A DNA stretch of 64,000 bases, taken from the NCBI GenBank assembly GCA_003991915.1, contig RQTK01000670.1:37473-101472 (forward strand), given 5' to 3'. Position numbers and translations under genes: made by a program. The notes under the pieces are model-generated. The model saw nothing but the letters and a program-made list of their open reading frames with translations. It made no database searches and was not told the DNA's origin. Positions 25,501-36,900 of this stretch are shown in pieces. Numbering within the stretch: position 1 is the stretch's first letter; each line of letters opens with the position of its first letter. The DNA comes from Elysia chlorotica. Lineage: Eukaryota; Mollusca; Gastropoda; Plakobranchidae.

Positions 25501-28500
25501 TTTTTTTTAAAGCAAGGCCATGAAGCTGAGGCTATGATTCAATCAAAGTATGATATTATTAATTATGAATGTCATACTCATGGGTGACCACAACTGTATT
25601 TTTTTCATTTTGCTCATTGCTTTTTTCTTTAACAAACAAGTTTGACTACATCTTATTGTTGTTGTTTTTTTCCTAAAGTAAAGTGAAGCATCAGTAGATC
25701 ATTATTGGTGTCCATTATGTTTTATGTTATACACAGTTGATGTACAGTGGATTTTAAAATTTTGTTTTACTTTTAAAAATTTAGAATGATGTCATCATAA
25801 AATGGCTGATAGATGACCTAATTTATTCTCTCTTCCTTAATGCTTGTTGTATGTGATTAGTCCAAACAAAGGAACTGATTGCAATGAAATAGTTTTAGCA
25901 AATCAAGTAATTTAAACATGCCAAAACTTATTTCAATTTATAATTATTCATTGATATACACATGAATGGCCAAGAATCTCCTCTTTGTCTTTTTCTTTCT
26001 GAGTAGTGGTATCCTTTTTTACTAAGAATGTGAGTACAAGAAGGAATGTTTGTTGACTAAATTTCATAAAACTGTGTTACTCAATGGAGAAATATAAGGA
26101 AGATTTCCTAAGTGAATCGTCAAAGCAAAAGCCTATAGGTTTGAACAAGGGCTTTATACATAGCTGCCAACCAATAGGTATAATATGTATTTAGTTCGTA
26201 TTTGACTTTCCCAGGTATCTGGTTGAAAGAATATGTATTTGACGGTATCCAGCTAAAAATTGGGTGTTCCGCCAATCCCTCGGTACTTGCTGCCATTTTC
26301 GGCAATAACACCTGGTTAGTCCAGCCTTTAACTGCGCCCATTCACGTTTTAATGTCTCATAAGGAATCCCTATCCTCCGTGGCACTGGGATCAGCTGAGT
26401 CTCTAATCAACTTGTAGATTAATCTTTCACTTGCGGTCTTCGTCTTGCGGTAAATAGTGTAATACTATAGCGGCTATTATGCTTCCGCGATCTGTCCATC
26501 CGGGAATCCCCTAGTTGTTTATTTTACTTGTGCTACTGCAAGGAAGAGAGTTTTGTTTCCAAGAATCCATTTTTGGGGCGACCAGTTAGACTAATTTAGA
26601 CTTTAAACCGTCTCCGCTGTCAAGCACCGGTTTCCTCACAGTTCCTACTTTATGTCCATAAAACAGCTTTCACTACTCTATATATACATCTTGCTAACGT
26701 ACACCCTTCGCACCGGTTTTTTCTCTCTGCCCCTCTTTCCTCTCTCTAATTCTCATCTCTCAGTCCACCTATATCTGCTCAGTATGCTTAGTTCAACCGT
26801 TTTAGAAAAAAAAAACACCAAGATCTGACGGCATGCCCCAGAGTCACCTTTTAATCTAGGGCCTATCCCTGAGGAAGCCTGAAAACTGACGCATGACCAA
26901 CTGAGTGCTCTGGGGTGCACGACAATGAATGTCCTATCAAACTCTGAAGAATTGGAAAACAATTTTACTCCATTACTCCAGTTTTACCTAGATAGGCCTA
27001 GAATCTGTAAGATATATTCTCAAACGGTCATTTCAGTCTGATTTTCTGCTCAGCACACCTTCACCTCTAACAGTTGTTTGTCCTTGGTTATTGCGGATTA
27101 TATATTGTCACAGGGATTCGGGAACATAGATGTTATCTTGTTTATCTAGATCTGTTCTTTCAAACGGAGGATTGCTGTTGCTTGTCGCTAATATGTTGAA
27201 ACTCTAGCCAAACTGATGATACCTTTATGTCGTATCGCAGTTGGTGGTTTAATTTTGATATAAAAAAAAGTAGAATGAATATTATTTAAACTTTTTGTTG
27301 TTAATGAATATGTTAATGTCCCATAGAGACATCTAGATTTTCAATCATTTTCGAACATTGACGGTCTTTTCGGGGACACCTGATATGTGGTATTCCCCGT
27401 TAAATTGCTGATTGAAGGCTGATACCAACAAAACGTTTCGAAATAGAAGTTGTATCTAGATCTAGACTGTGGCTTTATGATTATTCTAAATCTAGTAGGT
27501 ATCAGATGGTATAGATCTAGATCTTATTCTGTGATATAAATCGGGAACTAGATAGCTGACTTTGAGGGGCGAAGCAGCTCGCAAGTGGCAGAGCGTCTGG
27601 TTCTCATCAAACGCTAGATCTAGTTCAAAACCGACAACTGGGCACATTTATTTGTCGAATTTTGTCCCTTACTGGTTGGTTTAGTCAATGGCAATGGTGT
27701 TAGTTCCAAAATTGCTTGGACATACTAGAAAGTTCAAATTCTTTAGTCAACTGTCTTGAAAATATTATATTTAGTTCACTCTAAGCCTGGATATTGCTGA
27801 CATGGTGTTTCAGACACGATGAAAGGAAAATCATTTTTTTTTTTAACAAACAAATTTACTAAATAACACTAGTCCTTGGTGTATTTTTTAAAGTAATGGT
27901 TAAGTCAATATTGATAGCTGAACCAAAAAAGCTTGACCATCGATTAGGTTTACAGTGACTAATCACGCTAAAAATCTGTATTTGCTTTCTCAAAAGTTGG
28001 CAGCTATGTTTATATCGGCCATTCTTCTTTTTTATTGCAAATAGCATAAAACAGTAATCATTTTAACCCTTTAAAAAAGTATTGGCATCCGTTTTAAAAA
28101 TGCATCTTGGATATTAAGTATCCATCAAATAATTTCGACCTAGCCTTTACTTGCCATTACAAAAAACAAACAAATCTGAAGATCTGATCTTTAAGTCACA
28201 CTTGATTAAAATTAGATCATGTCATAGTGTTAAAAATGTGGTTGGATGAGAATAAAACCGTTCTGGGTTCCTATTAGATCCAAATTGTAAACTCCAATTC
28301 TAAATGCATAGAGTAAATTATACCATTGCAGATTGCTTGCATTCCTTTCCATTTATTTTATTATTTTTTTAAATCTATAAACTAATTGTTCTAACTTGCA
28401 GAGAGCACCAAGTCGTCTCTTACAGAAAATGAGAACTTAAGTCTAAAGCTACAGACTGATCTACGCAAGACTCGCAGCCAGCTGGACCAGGAGAAGACTC

Positions 28501-29780
28501 AGAGTGCAGCCCTGCAATCCCAGCACAAAGACTGGTCAAAGCTTGCTACAGAGTCGAGGTATTTTTTGTTATTAAGAATGTTTCATATTTTTATATCTTG
28601 TTTGGAGTAATTTTTATTTTACCTTTATATTTGAATTGTAGTATGTACTATTTGTATAGTTGTAAATACATTAATGTGTGTCAGCAATGTTTAATTCCCA
28701 TTGCACTCTGTATCACATGGAGGCCATCAATAATGACAATCCCTATGGTAAGTTTTTGAACTTCTCAGTTTCATGTCAAATGTGCTTGTCTAGGTTAACA
28801 TTTACTTTCTCATATTTAGTTTTAGTAATCTAAGGCTAAGTTGCTTTTAGACACATTAGGACTTCTCCCTGTGTCTCAGTTTTGCTTAATTTTCTTATAA
28901 GCTATTGACTAGAATTTCAAAGATTTTTTCTTTTCTTTGTTTCTGTTTCATAATTGCAAAAAATTAAGCTCTAATACATGGACAAAATATGTTTACTTTC
29001 ACATGTATCTTGAAACTAGCATGCACATTTGTCTCTGAGCTGCTTGGGAGTACATTTTTAGTGTGAATTAATGGTTAAGTAGGAACTGGTGTTCCAACAT
29101 TTATGGTTTACAATAGTAATTTTCAATAAAATTATGAGTCAAAAGAAAGTGAGATGTTGTCCAATGATAGGTTAGCCAATCATAGTGTGTAGGATCTTCC
29201 AATCCTTTTCGAGAAGGGTCCTAACTGTTCTTCCGGTGTTGCTTACATAATGTAACTTTGCAAAGAATAAGGCTTTTCTACAGCTTAGCTCTATGGCCAA
29301 GGAGATCAATGAAATGTTGCCTGCTTGGCAATTGCACCCTTCTAGACTAAACATTTGTAAGATGAAAGTGTTGTACATTATTATCAGAGGCTTTTTAGAT
29401 TTGGCTGATTTTTACCAGTGTTGTAAACAAGACCTGGGCTAAAAAAAAAATCTAAGATTCAAAACTGATCTTATTCACATTTCAAGTCAGTATATTGGAA
29501 GGGACAAAATATATTTAAGAAAAAAAAAACATGTTTTTTACTAAACAGATTGTGATGTTAGTCACAAGCTCATACTAATTTATTCTTTTTCTTCAGGTCA
29601 CACATTTTGCTAGCACTGAATAGCATGAATACTCTACTTGGCAAAGATGAGAAGCAAGCTAAATCTGAATCAAGCACACCTTCAAAGGGAAGTGTGGATA
29701 CAAAAATTGAAATACCTGAAAAAGTTGAGGAAAAGAAGGTGAAAGAAACTACAAAAGAGGAAGATATGAAGACCGACTAA
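7590..29780 (+). CDS. CCAR1: CCAR1 / CARP-1, cell division cycle and apoptosis regulator 1 (23 coding exons)
   Basis: Exons: 7590-7638 (exon from 7554), about 8239-8340, 8643-8726, 9404-9546, 9917-10022, 10417-10672, 11107-11443, 12267-12492, 14317-14597, 16348-16567, 17220-17303, 17632-17784, 18042-18122, 18474-18665, 19561-19752, 21604-21639, 21879-21944, 22818-22845, 23707-23864, 24367-24529, 25204-25428, 28402-28558, 29597-29780. The product is about 1,174 aa (human about 1,150). The start is MSNQYGGNKNPPWARQ. Domains: S1-like RNA-binding fold (about 100-162, QRIFTG to NASRVITL); polyQ (about 172-195); RS/RD-rich segment (about 300-345); DBC1/CARP1 inactive nudix-like domain (about 435-560, MAIGGPWSPSLDG, TGIDLSSCTQWYRFAEIRY); SAP (about 631-665, VGDLRAELEHRNISPKGLKS); conserved SGKFDCSIMSLSVLLDYRPE; acidic/lysine linkers; EF-hand-like region (about 880-960, SYFDQNHTGYLTDKD); coiled coil (about 1015-1120). 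In vertebrates it is a nuclear co-activator for Mediator, nuclear receptors and p53. Exon phases join without a break. Confidence 0.95.
10452..10521 (+). repeat. CCAR1: Polyglutamine-coding CAA/CAG tract in CCAR1 exon 6
   Basis: A mixed CAA/CAG run encodes about 23 consecutive Gln between MAL and LKAIQQQ, just after the S1-like domain. CAA interruptions make it less prone to slippage than a pure CAG run. Antisense polyL/polyC/polyV frames over it are artefacts. Confidence 0.95.
11900..11990 (+). mobile_element. tRNA-like SINE head in CCAR1 intron 7
   Basis: The stretch has a box-A-like TGGTGCAATGGTCAGAG and, about 40 bases on, a box-B-like GAGTTTGATCCCC. It lacks a convincing cloverleaf with acceptor pairing, so I call it a SINE head or tRNA pseudogene rather than a tRNA gene. 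Confidence 0.4.
12493..14316 (+). other. CCAR1: CCAR1 intron 8, no additional gene seen
   Basis: The intron starts with GTAATT after GCAAAG and ends with CTAAAG before GTGATGCTCC. Frames at 12799-12999, 13622-14005 (minus) and 13948-14169 show no recognisable domain and no splice context; I see no support for a nested gene. Confidence 0.6.
14598..16347 (+). other. CCAR1: CCAR1 intron 9, no gene seen
   Basis: AT-rich with several homopolymer A and T runs (for example 15848-15863, 15580s, 15630s). Donor TG|GTAGGT, acceptor GGCAG|GTACCGG. The flanking exons join as CTQW-YRFAEIRY, which fixes the splice. Confidence 0.65.
18705..18965 (+). mobile_element. tRNA-derived SINE in CCAR1 intron 14
   Basis: A full-length-looking member of the family at 3350-3571. 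It has the head GGCGGTGGTCCTGGGGTAG with box-B-like GTATTTGAGCCC, the middle CTACTGGTTGGGTTGTTGAC and AATGTGACTGGCTGAGACAGG, and the tail GTTGGACGTTAAACCAAATC followed by an ACAATCAA-type end. It sits in sense orientation 40 bases after the exon donor. Confidence 0.8.
18966..19105 (+). mobile_element. SINE tail fragment (5'-truncated)
   Basis: A second, more diverged copy lies directly behind the SINE at 18705. It starts at AGTATAATGTGAAAGGTGAGACAGG and runs through TGTGGCAGCATGTAAAAT to GACGTTTGGCGTTAAGC. The tRNA-like head is missing. A closely similar fragment lies at 62198-62345. Confidence 0.65.
19753..21603 (+). other. CCAR1: CCAR1 intron 15 (GC-AG type)
   Basis: The exon ends AAA AAT GAT and the intron begins GCAAGT. 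No GT donor keeps the frame, and joining to CAG|GAACCTAGC gives SDKND-EPSPKRKK in phase. An unusual patch at about 20030-20110 (TTTTCCGCGATTTTCAGCGG and similar) may be repeat-derived. The open frame at 20002-20376 has no recognised domain. Confidence 0.7.
22299..22322 (+). repeat. G homopolymer run with one interruption
   Basis: About 24 bases, nearly all G with a single A, lie in CCAR1 intron 17 on the coding strand. The run could form a G-quadruplex in the pre-mRNA, or its length could be a sequencing artefact. Confidence 0.9.
25429..28401 (+). other. CCAR1: CCAR1 intron 21, with unidentified GC-richer insert
   Basis: Donor CTTA|GTAAGT, acceptor TTGCAG|AGAGCACC. From about 26120 to 27560 the base composition is less AT-rich than the rest of the intron and contains short frames on both strands (for example 26191-26385 minus). 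I recognise no domain. It may be a decayed transposable element. A tRNA-like head lies at 27575-27720. Confidence 0.45.
27575..27720 (+). mobile_element. tRNA-like SINE head in CCAR1 intron 21
   Basis: The box-A-like word TGGCAGAGCGTCTGG is followed by the box-B-like GTTCAAAACC, then CCCTTACTGGTTGG, which also occurs behind the heads of the other SINE copies. No functional tRNA fold is evident. Confidence 0.45.
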
Positions 29781-30605
29781 GAAACAGATAAGAGACCATA
29801 TGATATATATTGATTTGAACTGACAAAGAGGGGCATTTAATTAGTCCAAGATGCCTTTTTCATCTGATCTTTGTTACTAATGTATGTGTAAATCATTTGT
29901 TCAATTGCATGGGAGAACAAAATAAAAGCCAGTATGTTCCCTTCTGGTCTTAAGTACAAATTTGTGTGCTAGATGCTCGTAGGTTGTACAATATTAGAGA
30001 GAGGAAATGTATATACATCATGTATTTTGTTTGTTTTTTACTGTAAAAGAAACATGATTATTCAATAAAAAAAATTTCTAGTTCTACCGATTTTTTTTAT
30101 CATACCATGTCTAGAGCTTTTGAAACATTTCATTTATTTGACTTTTTTTTTTCCTTCAAATTTTACTTTTGTGAACAAAAGTATAAATGGTTCCATTTCA
30201 ATGGAAAAACGAAACTTCATTAATCAAGTATTTTCTAGACAAATGAGATAAATAATTATGAAAGTTTGGGGCTTCAAGTTTTTGAGTCAATGAATTTATT
30301 GATTTTGTTAAATATGTGGATTTAATGAAATATTCCAAAACTTGCTATTCAATTCCAGGTTGGAAGACTAACAATTTTTTTTAATTGAAAAAAATATTGT
30401 TTATGTAGATGTCAAACAAGATACAATTTTAAAGAGTTCAACGTGGTAAAAGTAACATAATTAGCTATGAGAATAGCCACTAACAATATTTTGGTTAAGT
30501 CCATTGACTTGTTTTATAGTGCTTTTTATTTTGTAAAAATTGTTTTTAATTGGTTGTTTTGGCGTTGTTCATAGTATAACAATAAAATTATATTTTTGAA
30601 CATCT
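29781..30605 (+). terminator. CCAR1: CCAR1 3' UTR with candidate polyadenylation signals
   Basis: After the TAA at 29778-29780, AATAAA hexamers occur at 29931-29936, 30064-30069 and 30581-30586. The last is followed within 30 bases by TGTGTTT-type GU-rich sequence and is a good candidate for the distal site. Which sites are used cannot be told from sequence alone. Confidence 0.6.
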
Positions 30606-32986
30606 TTACTGTGTTTCGATTTTCTTGGTCCTCTAGAACCTTTTGTGACAACTGCTGAAGATAAAAGGCAGATATTATAATATTGTACTTTCACATAATG
30701 TATGTATTATCTGGGCGTTTGCTTGCACGTTATATGATGTACAGCGCAGTCCACTTATTTTGACATCTGATAGTTTGAAATTTGCCTTGATCAGACATAC
30801 TTAAATAGTCCCGAATAAATCTCTTAATTGCTTCTTGCATATTTTTGCTTAATTCAACGATTTACTGCTCCATTTCTTTTATTTTGATGTTTCCAATCCA
30901 ATGTGACATTTATACTAATTTTTTAAAGGAAAAAAAAAAAGTAACTGGTTGTGTCTGTGTTACTAGGAGACTGACAGATAACCTTGCAAAAACCGATAAC
31001 ATCTGTACAGGCTAAACAAGCCACTGCATGATGCACAAAGAACACCACTGTATAGATTCCTATCTAGACCCAGAGCCAAGCCACACCAGCTTTGACACTC
31101 TCTTAAAATTCTTCTAATTCGACCTTCCCTTAATTTGACATAAGTTTGGTTCCTGTAATGTTATCAGGTACCTGTATGCACTATAAACTGCTAACATACA
31201 TTTCCACAAGGACAACTTGTGTTTTCAAAGAGTCAGGCCAAGTGGTAGTTTCACTGTTCAATCGAAAAAAAAAATTTATCCAATTCCACGATTTGACTAC
31301 AGAACGAAAGTAAGAATATAAGCTTTCACTAAAAGATTAAATAATTTTCTGCAACAACACCATAAGTAGGCCCAATAATAATGATAATAATTAATAATAA
31401 TAATAATAATAATATACTACTACTAATAGAGCCGAAAACTTGTTAATGACCTATTGAAGTCCGGGCGACAATCAGCGATAAATTCCTTGTGTGTTGATAA
31501 TGCAGCCAGTGCATGATTAAGATTGTCTTCACCCGTGGTGTTGCACAAGAATGTTTTTAACCTTTTGAAAGGACATGTACTGAAATATCTCTATGGCTCT
31601 GATGATGATACTGGTGTTGCAAGTAAAATTTCGAGTGACTTTCAAATTTATGCCTAGAAATGTATCCACCAAATTTGATGCTTTCATAAATTAATTATTT
31701 CATTCATGTCTGAAAAAAGGGAATGAGTGGTTGAACTTTTTTCCCAGTTGCCTAAAGAGTGACATGACCCTAGCCCATCCCACTGTGAGAAGTCTCAATC
31801 TTCAGTGATTTTGTATTACTTGTTTGCATGTATGCTTAAGTATATTTTAATCCATAAATGGTTTTAAACTTTTAAGGTAAAAACAATCAATGTAATGACA
31901 TTATGATTATATTGATAATAGGGAACCTATATGCGCAAGTTAAAATTAAATCGACTGCAAGACATTTGCTAGAATCAGTATAAAGGCTTTAGTTATTACT
32001 TCAAGAAATTTAAAAGAATTTGGCTCAAGATACATGTATAAGGAAAATTAGCCAAGGACAAAAAAACCGATAGGATCAAAGTTCGTTTTTTGTATTAAAC
32101 AAACTTCTTCTTCTTCTTCGTTCACTTGTATTAAACAAACAATGTTGGGCAAATGACCTTGGTGAAAGAGGGCTCTACTCGGCGCTGGAATTTTGGAACA
32201 AATGCGCTAGATCTGTCACTAGCTCCGCGCACTGATATAAAACAGCGTCACACCCTGAAGGAGCGTTCTATGATCTGTTGTAATCTTTTTTAGGTTTAGA
32301 TTACGGATACATTTATTATTGATTTTATTTTTATAATCTACCCCTTTCCTTTTATCCAGACAGGTTGGGAGTTGCCCAGCCTCCCTTGCATTTCCGGACT
32401 GACTTTACTCAGGAAAGAAACTAAAGTGGAAATTTTTTAAACAGGCAAATTCAAATTTATCATAAAAAAACCTAATTTTTTGAAGAGGAGTTATTTGGTT
32501 CTCTTGGTCTCTTTAAAAATCAAACTTGTAATTCAAAGTCTTGAAGCTGCCACCGACAAAAGACATTAATGATTAAAAAAGTACTATCTGTCAAGTGGCA
32601 TTGCTGCCCTTAACATGAATTTAGTTTCAACAAACATGGGGTTTTAAGAAGGTTGTACTTGTAACAGAAGGAAACCTAAATGCAATTTTTCAAACACGAT
32701 CAGCAGCTGGCAAAATTTTTATTACATTTTTGTGGTTAAAGTTTGTCTTCCACTGTAATTCTAATCCGCTTAACTTAGTTTTGATCCATCCAAAGTGATT
32801 AAAATCAGATGTTTCCACTGTAAATTAGAGAGTTACAGCACCAATTGTCTCTTATAGTATATATTATTGGCACTGGCAGGCAGGATTAAAAACAGCAGCA
32901 GCTTTCAGTGTGCGCTAAATACCCAATGACTTTTTTGTCTACCTTACTGCAACACAAGACAGTGAAAATAATGACTCCACTTTATA
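30606..32986. other. Convergent intergenic region between CCAR1 and GHITM
   Basis: No gene seen. It holds an AT-rich (TAA)n-like microsatellite (about 31376-31428) and a short TTC run (about 32106). Words such as CACTTATTTTGACATC (30750s) and AATTCGACCTTCCCTTAATTTGAC (31117-31140) recall ends of decayed DNA transposons, but I could not define an element. Confidence 0.5.
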
Positions 32987-33539
32987 CCTCAGTTTCTAAC
33001 CAAAACATATTGGAAGGTTTCTCTTACTATTAGTATTACTTTGATTAGAGATTCATCTAATAAGTAATTTAAATGAAACATTTCAAAACCCCTTTTGTCA
33101 AGTGTGTGTTTTTCTAACCACCACAAAAAAAGTCAGATACAGGTATAACCCTTTTGGGGAGACAATGCATTCCACTTGTAAGAAATAACACATTTAGCTA
33201 TCTCATTGTAAACATTTTATTTACTATATACATCATTCAAAATAAATACTCATGCCATTAACCTCAGTTTCTAACCAAAACGTATTGGAAGGTTTCTCTT
33301 ACTATTAGTATTACTTTGATTAGAGATTCATATCTAATAAGTAATTTAAATGAAACAATTCAAAACCCCTTTTGTCGTGTGTGTGTTTTTCTAACGACCA
33401 CAAAAAAAGTCAGATACAGGTATAACCCTTTTGGGGAGACGATGCATTCCACTTGTAAGAAATAACACATTTAGCTATCTCATTGTAAACATTTTATTTA
33501 CTATATACATCATTCAAAATAAATACTCATGCTATTGAA
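32987..33539. repeat. Direct tandem duplication, 275-bp period, two copies
   Basis: Copy 1 (32987-33261) and copy 2 (33262-33539) both begin CCTCAGTTTCTAACCAAAAC and run through TCAGATACAGGTATAACCC to AAATAAATACTCATGC. They differ at only a handful of positions. Both contain TTTATT (AATAAA on the minus strand) where the GHITM transcript is expected to end. Confidence 0.95.
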
Positions 33540-33907
33540 AAAAACATAATTAAATCCAAATATGCTTATGCATCTTAAAGACAAAAAGAAGTTTTTAACA
33601 TATTGGCAAAATATGAAAATAAAGTTTAAGCCATAATGTATTCATTGTATGGCTTATTCATTATTGAAGGAAATATGCATGAGCTCATAAATTCAGACTT
33701 GAGTATCAACTAAGTTGCGAAAGGTACAAATTTCCTGTAAAAGTGATGTAAACAATTCATTTCTTTTTTTTTTCAAACACATTCAATGCATTTTAGGTAC
33801 CAAACTATAATTTAAATATTAGATCATTTATCTAAAAAATCCTAAATTAAGTTTTAAACAAACCAAGATGTAAATTAGGCAAGTTTTATCAATCTATAAC
33901 ATTTGTT
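33493..33907 (-). terminator. GHITM: GHITM 3' UTR and candidate polyadenylation signal
   Basis: On the minus strand the first AATAAA downstream of the stop (33908-33910) is at 33498-33493, about 410 bases away. A second identical context lies one repeat unit further on, at 33222-33217, because of the 275-bp duplication. The 3' UTR therefore probably ends at one of these two sites. Confidence 0.5.
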
Positions 33908-36900
33908 TCACTTCCTCTTGTTTCCACCACCAGCCATCATCATGGCAATCCTGATGAAAATATTCAGTGTGTCTATGTAGATACTGATGCTCCTGAAATT
34001 AAAATATTACAATATATAATTATGTTTGTTCCATTGCTTATCGAGTTTATTGTGGCATACTATAAACATTAGTTGGATCATTTAAATATAAAGAAAAAAA
34101 ATAACTCAAAAAGTACCCAATCTTTACAGGTATAATATAGCTGTTAAAATGAAACTAGTATACACAGATTAATTCGATTGGAACATAATCATTAATCAAA
34201 GTATAATGATTTGTAAGAAAATTACATACTAGTTTTCAGCGGCTTCCATTCATTGCTCTATGTTATCCATATACATTTGAGATGTCTTATCAGCCCTAAC
34301 AAACAAAACTTTGTATTTTTGAAACCACAAAATTTCAGCTTCAATAGAAAAAAAAAAGTGAAGTGAATTAATTCTTGACATATATTGGTTTTCATGCATC
34401 AATAGACAGATTATCTTGATCAAAATATGTACTTAGTTATCATAAAACTTACGCATTAACGGGATCAAAAGGACGCTCCATGTATAGGGGATACGTCTCT
34501 GCCATCTTGATAATCCTCTGTGTATCGTAGAGCAGGAACAAGCTGAAGAGCACCAGTCCCCCATAAATACTCACTGCATAAAGTCCCGCCCCTAGACGGC
34601 TGGTTGGGGGCAAGAAGGCTGACCCTGCAAAGGATAATGAAACAAAATGTAACGCTTGTGCAAATTGGATGATTAATCTTGATTTTAAATAAAGACTTTA
34701 GGTTTGATCATGTTAAAACTTGAAACAAAATCTAAATGGAAAGTGAAAGAAGTGTGTTGCATATGTTTTGTGTAGGTGAAACCATTAAAAAGTTACTTAA
34801 AAAAAAATTTTTTTTTAATAGATCTAATAGAGATATTAAAAAATGTAAGTGTATAAAACAAAATGAACTAAAATTTAAAAATCAATAAACGCAAATAAAA
34901 TAATAATTCTCTTCTTTTCTGCACCTTTTCTAAGTGTTGGTTATAACACTCTCTCTTCTACAGATTTATATTTTCATTGACACATACTTATGTAAAATGT
35001 TTTCACAGAAAATGAGATGGCAGTGGTGCCAGAAACAAGGTGGGAAAATCAATATGATATTTCTAAACCACAACATCTACAGAGGGGGGAATTACAGCGT
35101 CCACTACAGTGTTAACAATTTTTAAATATGATTTACAAGATTCTATATAATTATTTCATTTAACACAAGCAAACTCACCAATGGAAGAAACAAGGACAAC
35201 CCCTAAACCTGCTCCAAGGATGCCACCCATGTTGAGGAACTTTTCACTTGGGGCACACATGGCTACAGCTGAGAGGCCTGAAGTGAAAGAGAATCAGTTT
35301 AAAGTATACTTTTGGTTTATCCATCTGCCTCTCTATCACGCATTATTTATTAATAAATGTTTAAAGGTTACCAGTGCTGAGAATCATGATTATATAAAAC
35401 TTATATAATATTTCAATACATAAATTCCAAGGAGCTTATGTAACTGTATATGATGGGTTAATGACAAATTAGAGAATAAAAAAAAACAACCATTTCATAC
35501 AAAGATGTCAAACTTTAATCTGAGGCAGAACACTACTGACTACTGTCAATTTTCCTCACAATTACAGTTTGATAAACAAAAAACAGGACAAACTGAAATT
35601 CAGTTAGATATTCAAATGTCTTTCACTGCCTTAATAGTACAAAGGAAATTGAACAGTTTCATCAAAACCAATTCTTTAAAGCCTAATTTTCAAATAACTA
35701 TAAACCCTTATAAAACCTATACAAACTAAAAGCAACAAAAGTGAAATACAGTGGTGATAAAAATATAGGAATCTTTTGAATTTTGGGATCATTTTGACTG
35801 ATCTGCACTGTACTTAATTTAGCTAAAGAGTTAGCCTTCATGGAGAAGTTATAATTTGAATGAATCTTAAAATTTATCCACCTACAACTTTTAAAGATAA
35901 AAACAATATTTATATCCAACATTAGACAAAAAAAACAGAGCCTTAGATAAAAAAAACAACTAAAATAATACTAAGGCCTATCACTTGTTTGGGACAGACT
36001 ATGTTCCTTGAGCTGCGCAGAATCAAGCAGTTGTCTGCTTTTTTAAATGAAGCTGCCATAAAGACCCTAATTTCGTCATTTGTTTTCTCCAGACTTGATT
36101 ATTGCAATTCCTTATTGTCTGGACTTTCCAAAGAAACCATAAGCAAACTTCAACGTATTCAACAATTCAAGTAGTGCAGCTCGTCTTGTCTTGAGAAAAA
36201 AGAAAAGAGACTATGTTACTCCTTTGCTAAAGAAATTGCATTGCTTCCAGTCCAAGCGAGAATAGACTACAAGATTGCAACTCTGTGCTACAAATGCATT
36301 TCTAATGAAGCCCCTGCTTATCTTTGCAATCTTGTCCATCAACACTTCCCAAGTCGCCCTCTCAGATCTGGTGACAAATCATTGTTAACAGTGCCATCAA
36401 AAGCAAAGAAGAAGTGTTGTGAGGGTGCTTTTGTACATCATGCCCCTGTGATTTGGAATGCATTGCCACTGCCCCTGAGAAAAGCATCTTCATTGCAGCA
36501 ATTTAAGGCAGGGCTCAAGACCTATCTTTTTGATTTTTACCTTAATGAGAGCCCTTCTTTTTCTTTTTCAATGTGATTATTCATTATTGCTTATCTGTCA
36601 AACGTTGAATATGTTGTTGTGAATGGTTGTATGTTTTCTTATGTGTTGCATGTTTGCTTTTTTGTTATGCATTGTAAAGCGCTTCGAGCCATGTTCTTGG
36701 AAGAAGCGCTATATAAATGATCTTCATTATTATTATTATTATTATTATTCCTATTACTCATTATCTTTGTTATATGTCATGTTCTTTTTTTAATGAGATT
36801 TTAATGTGTAATACCACCATTAATTTATCGGGTATGCTTCATAAATCATCTTTATTATTATAACTGTTTGATGTAAAAAACCCATACCGCCAACAACTCC

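Noticed and set aside
26120..26417. Frames on both strands in CCAR1 intron 21 as a possible nested gene
   Set aside because: Overlapping frames of about 65-73 codons on both strands, with no recognisable family or splice context. Composition suggests decayed repeat DNA.
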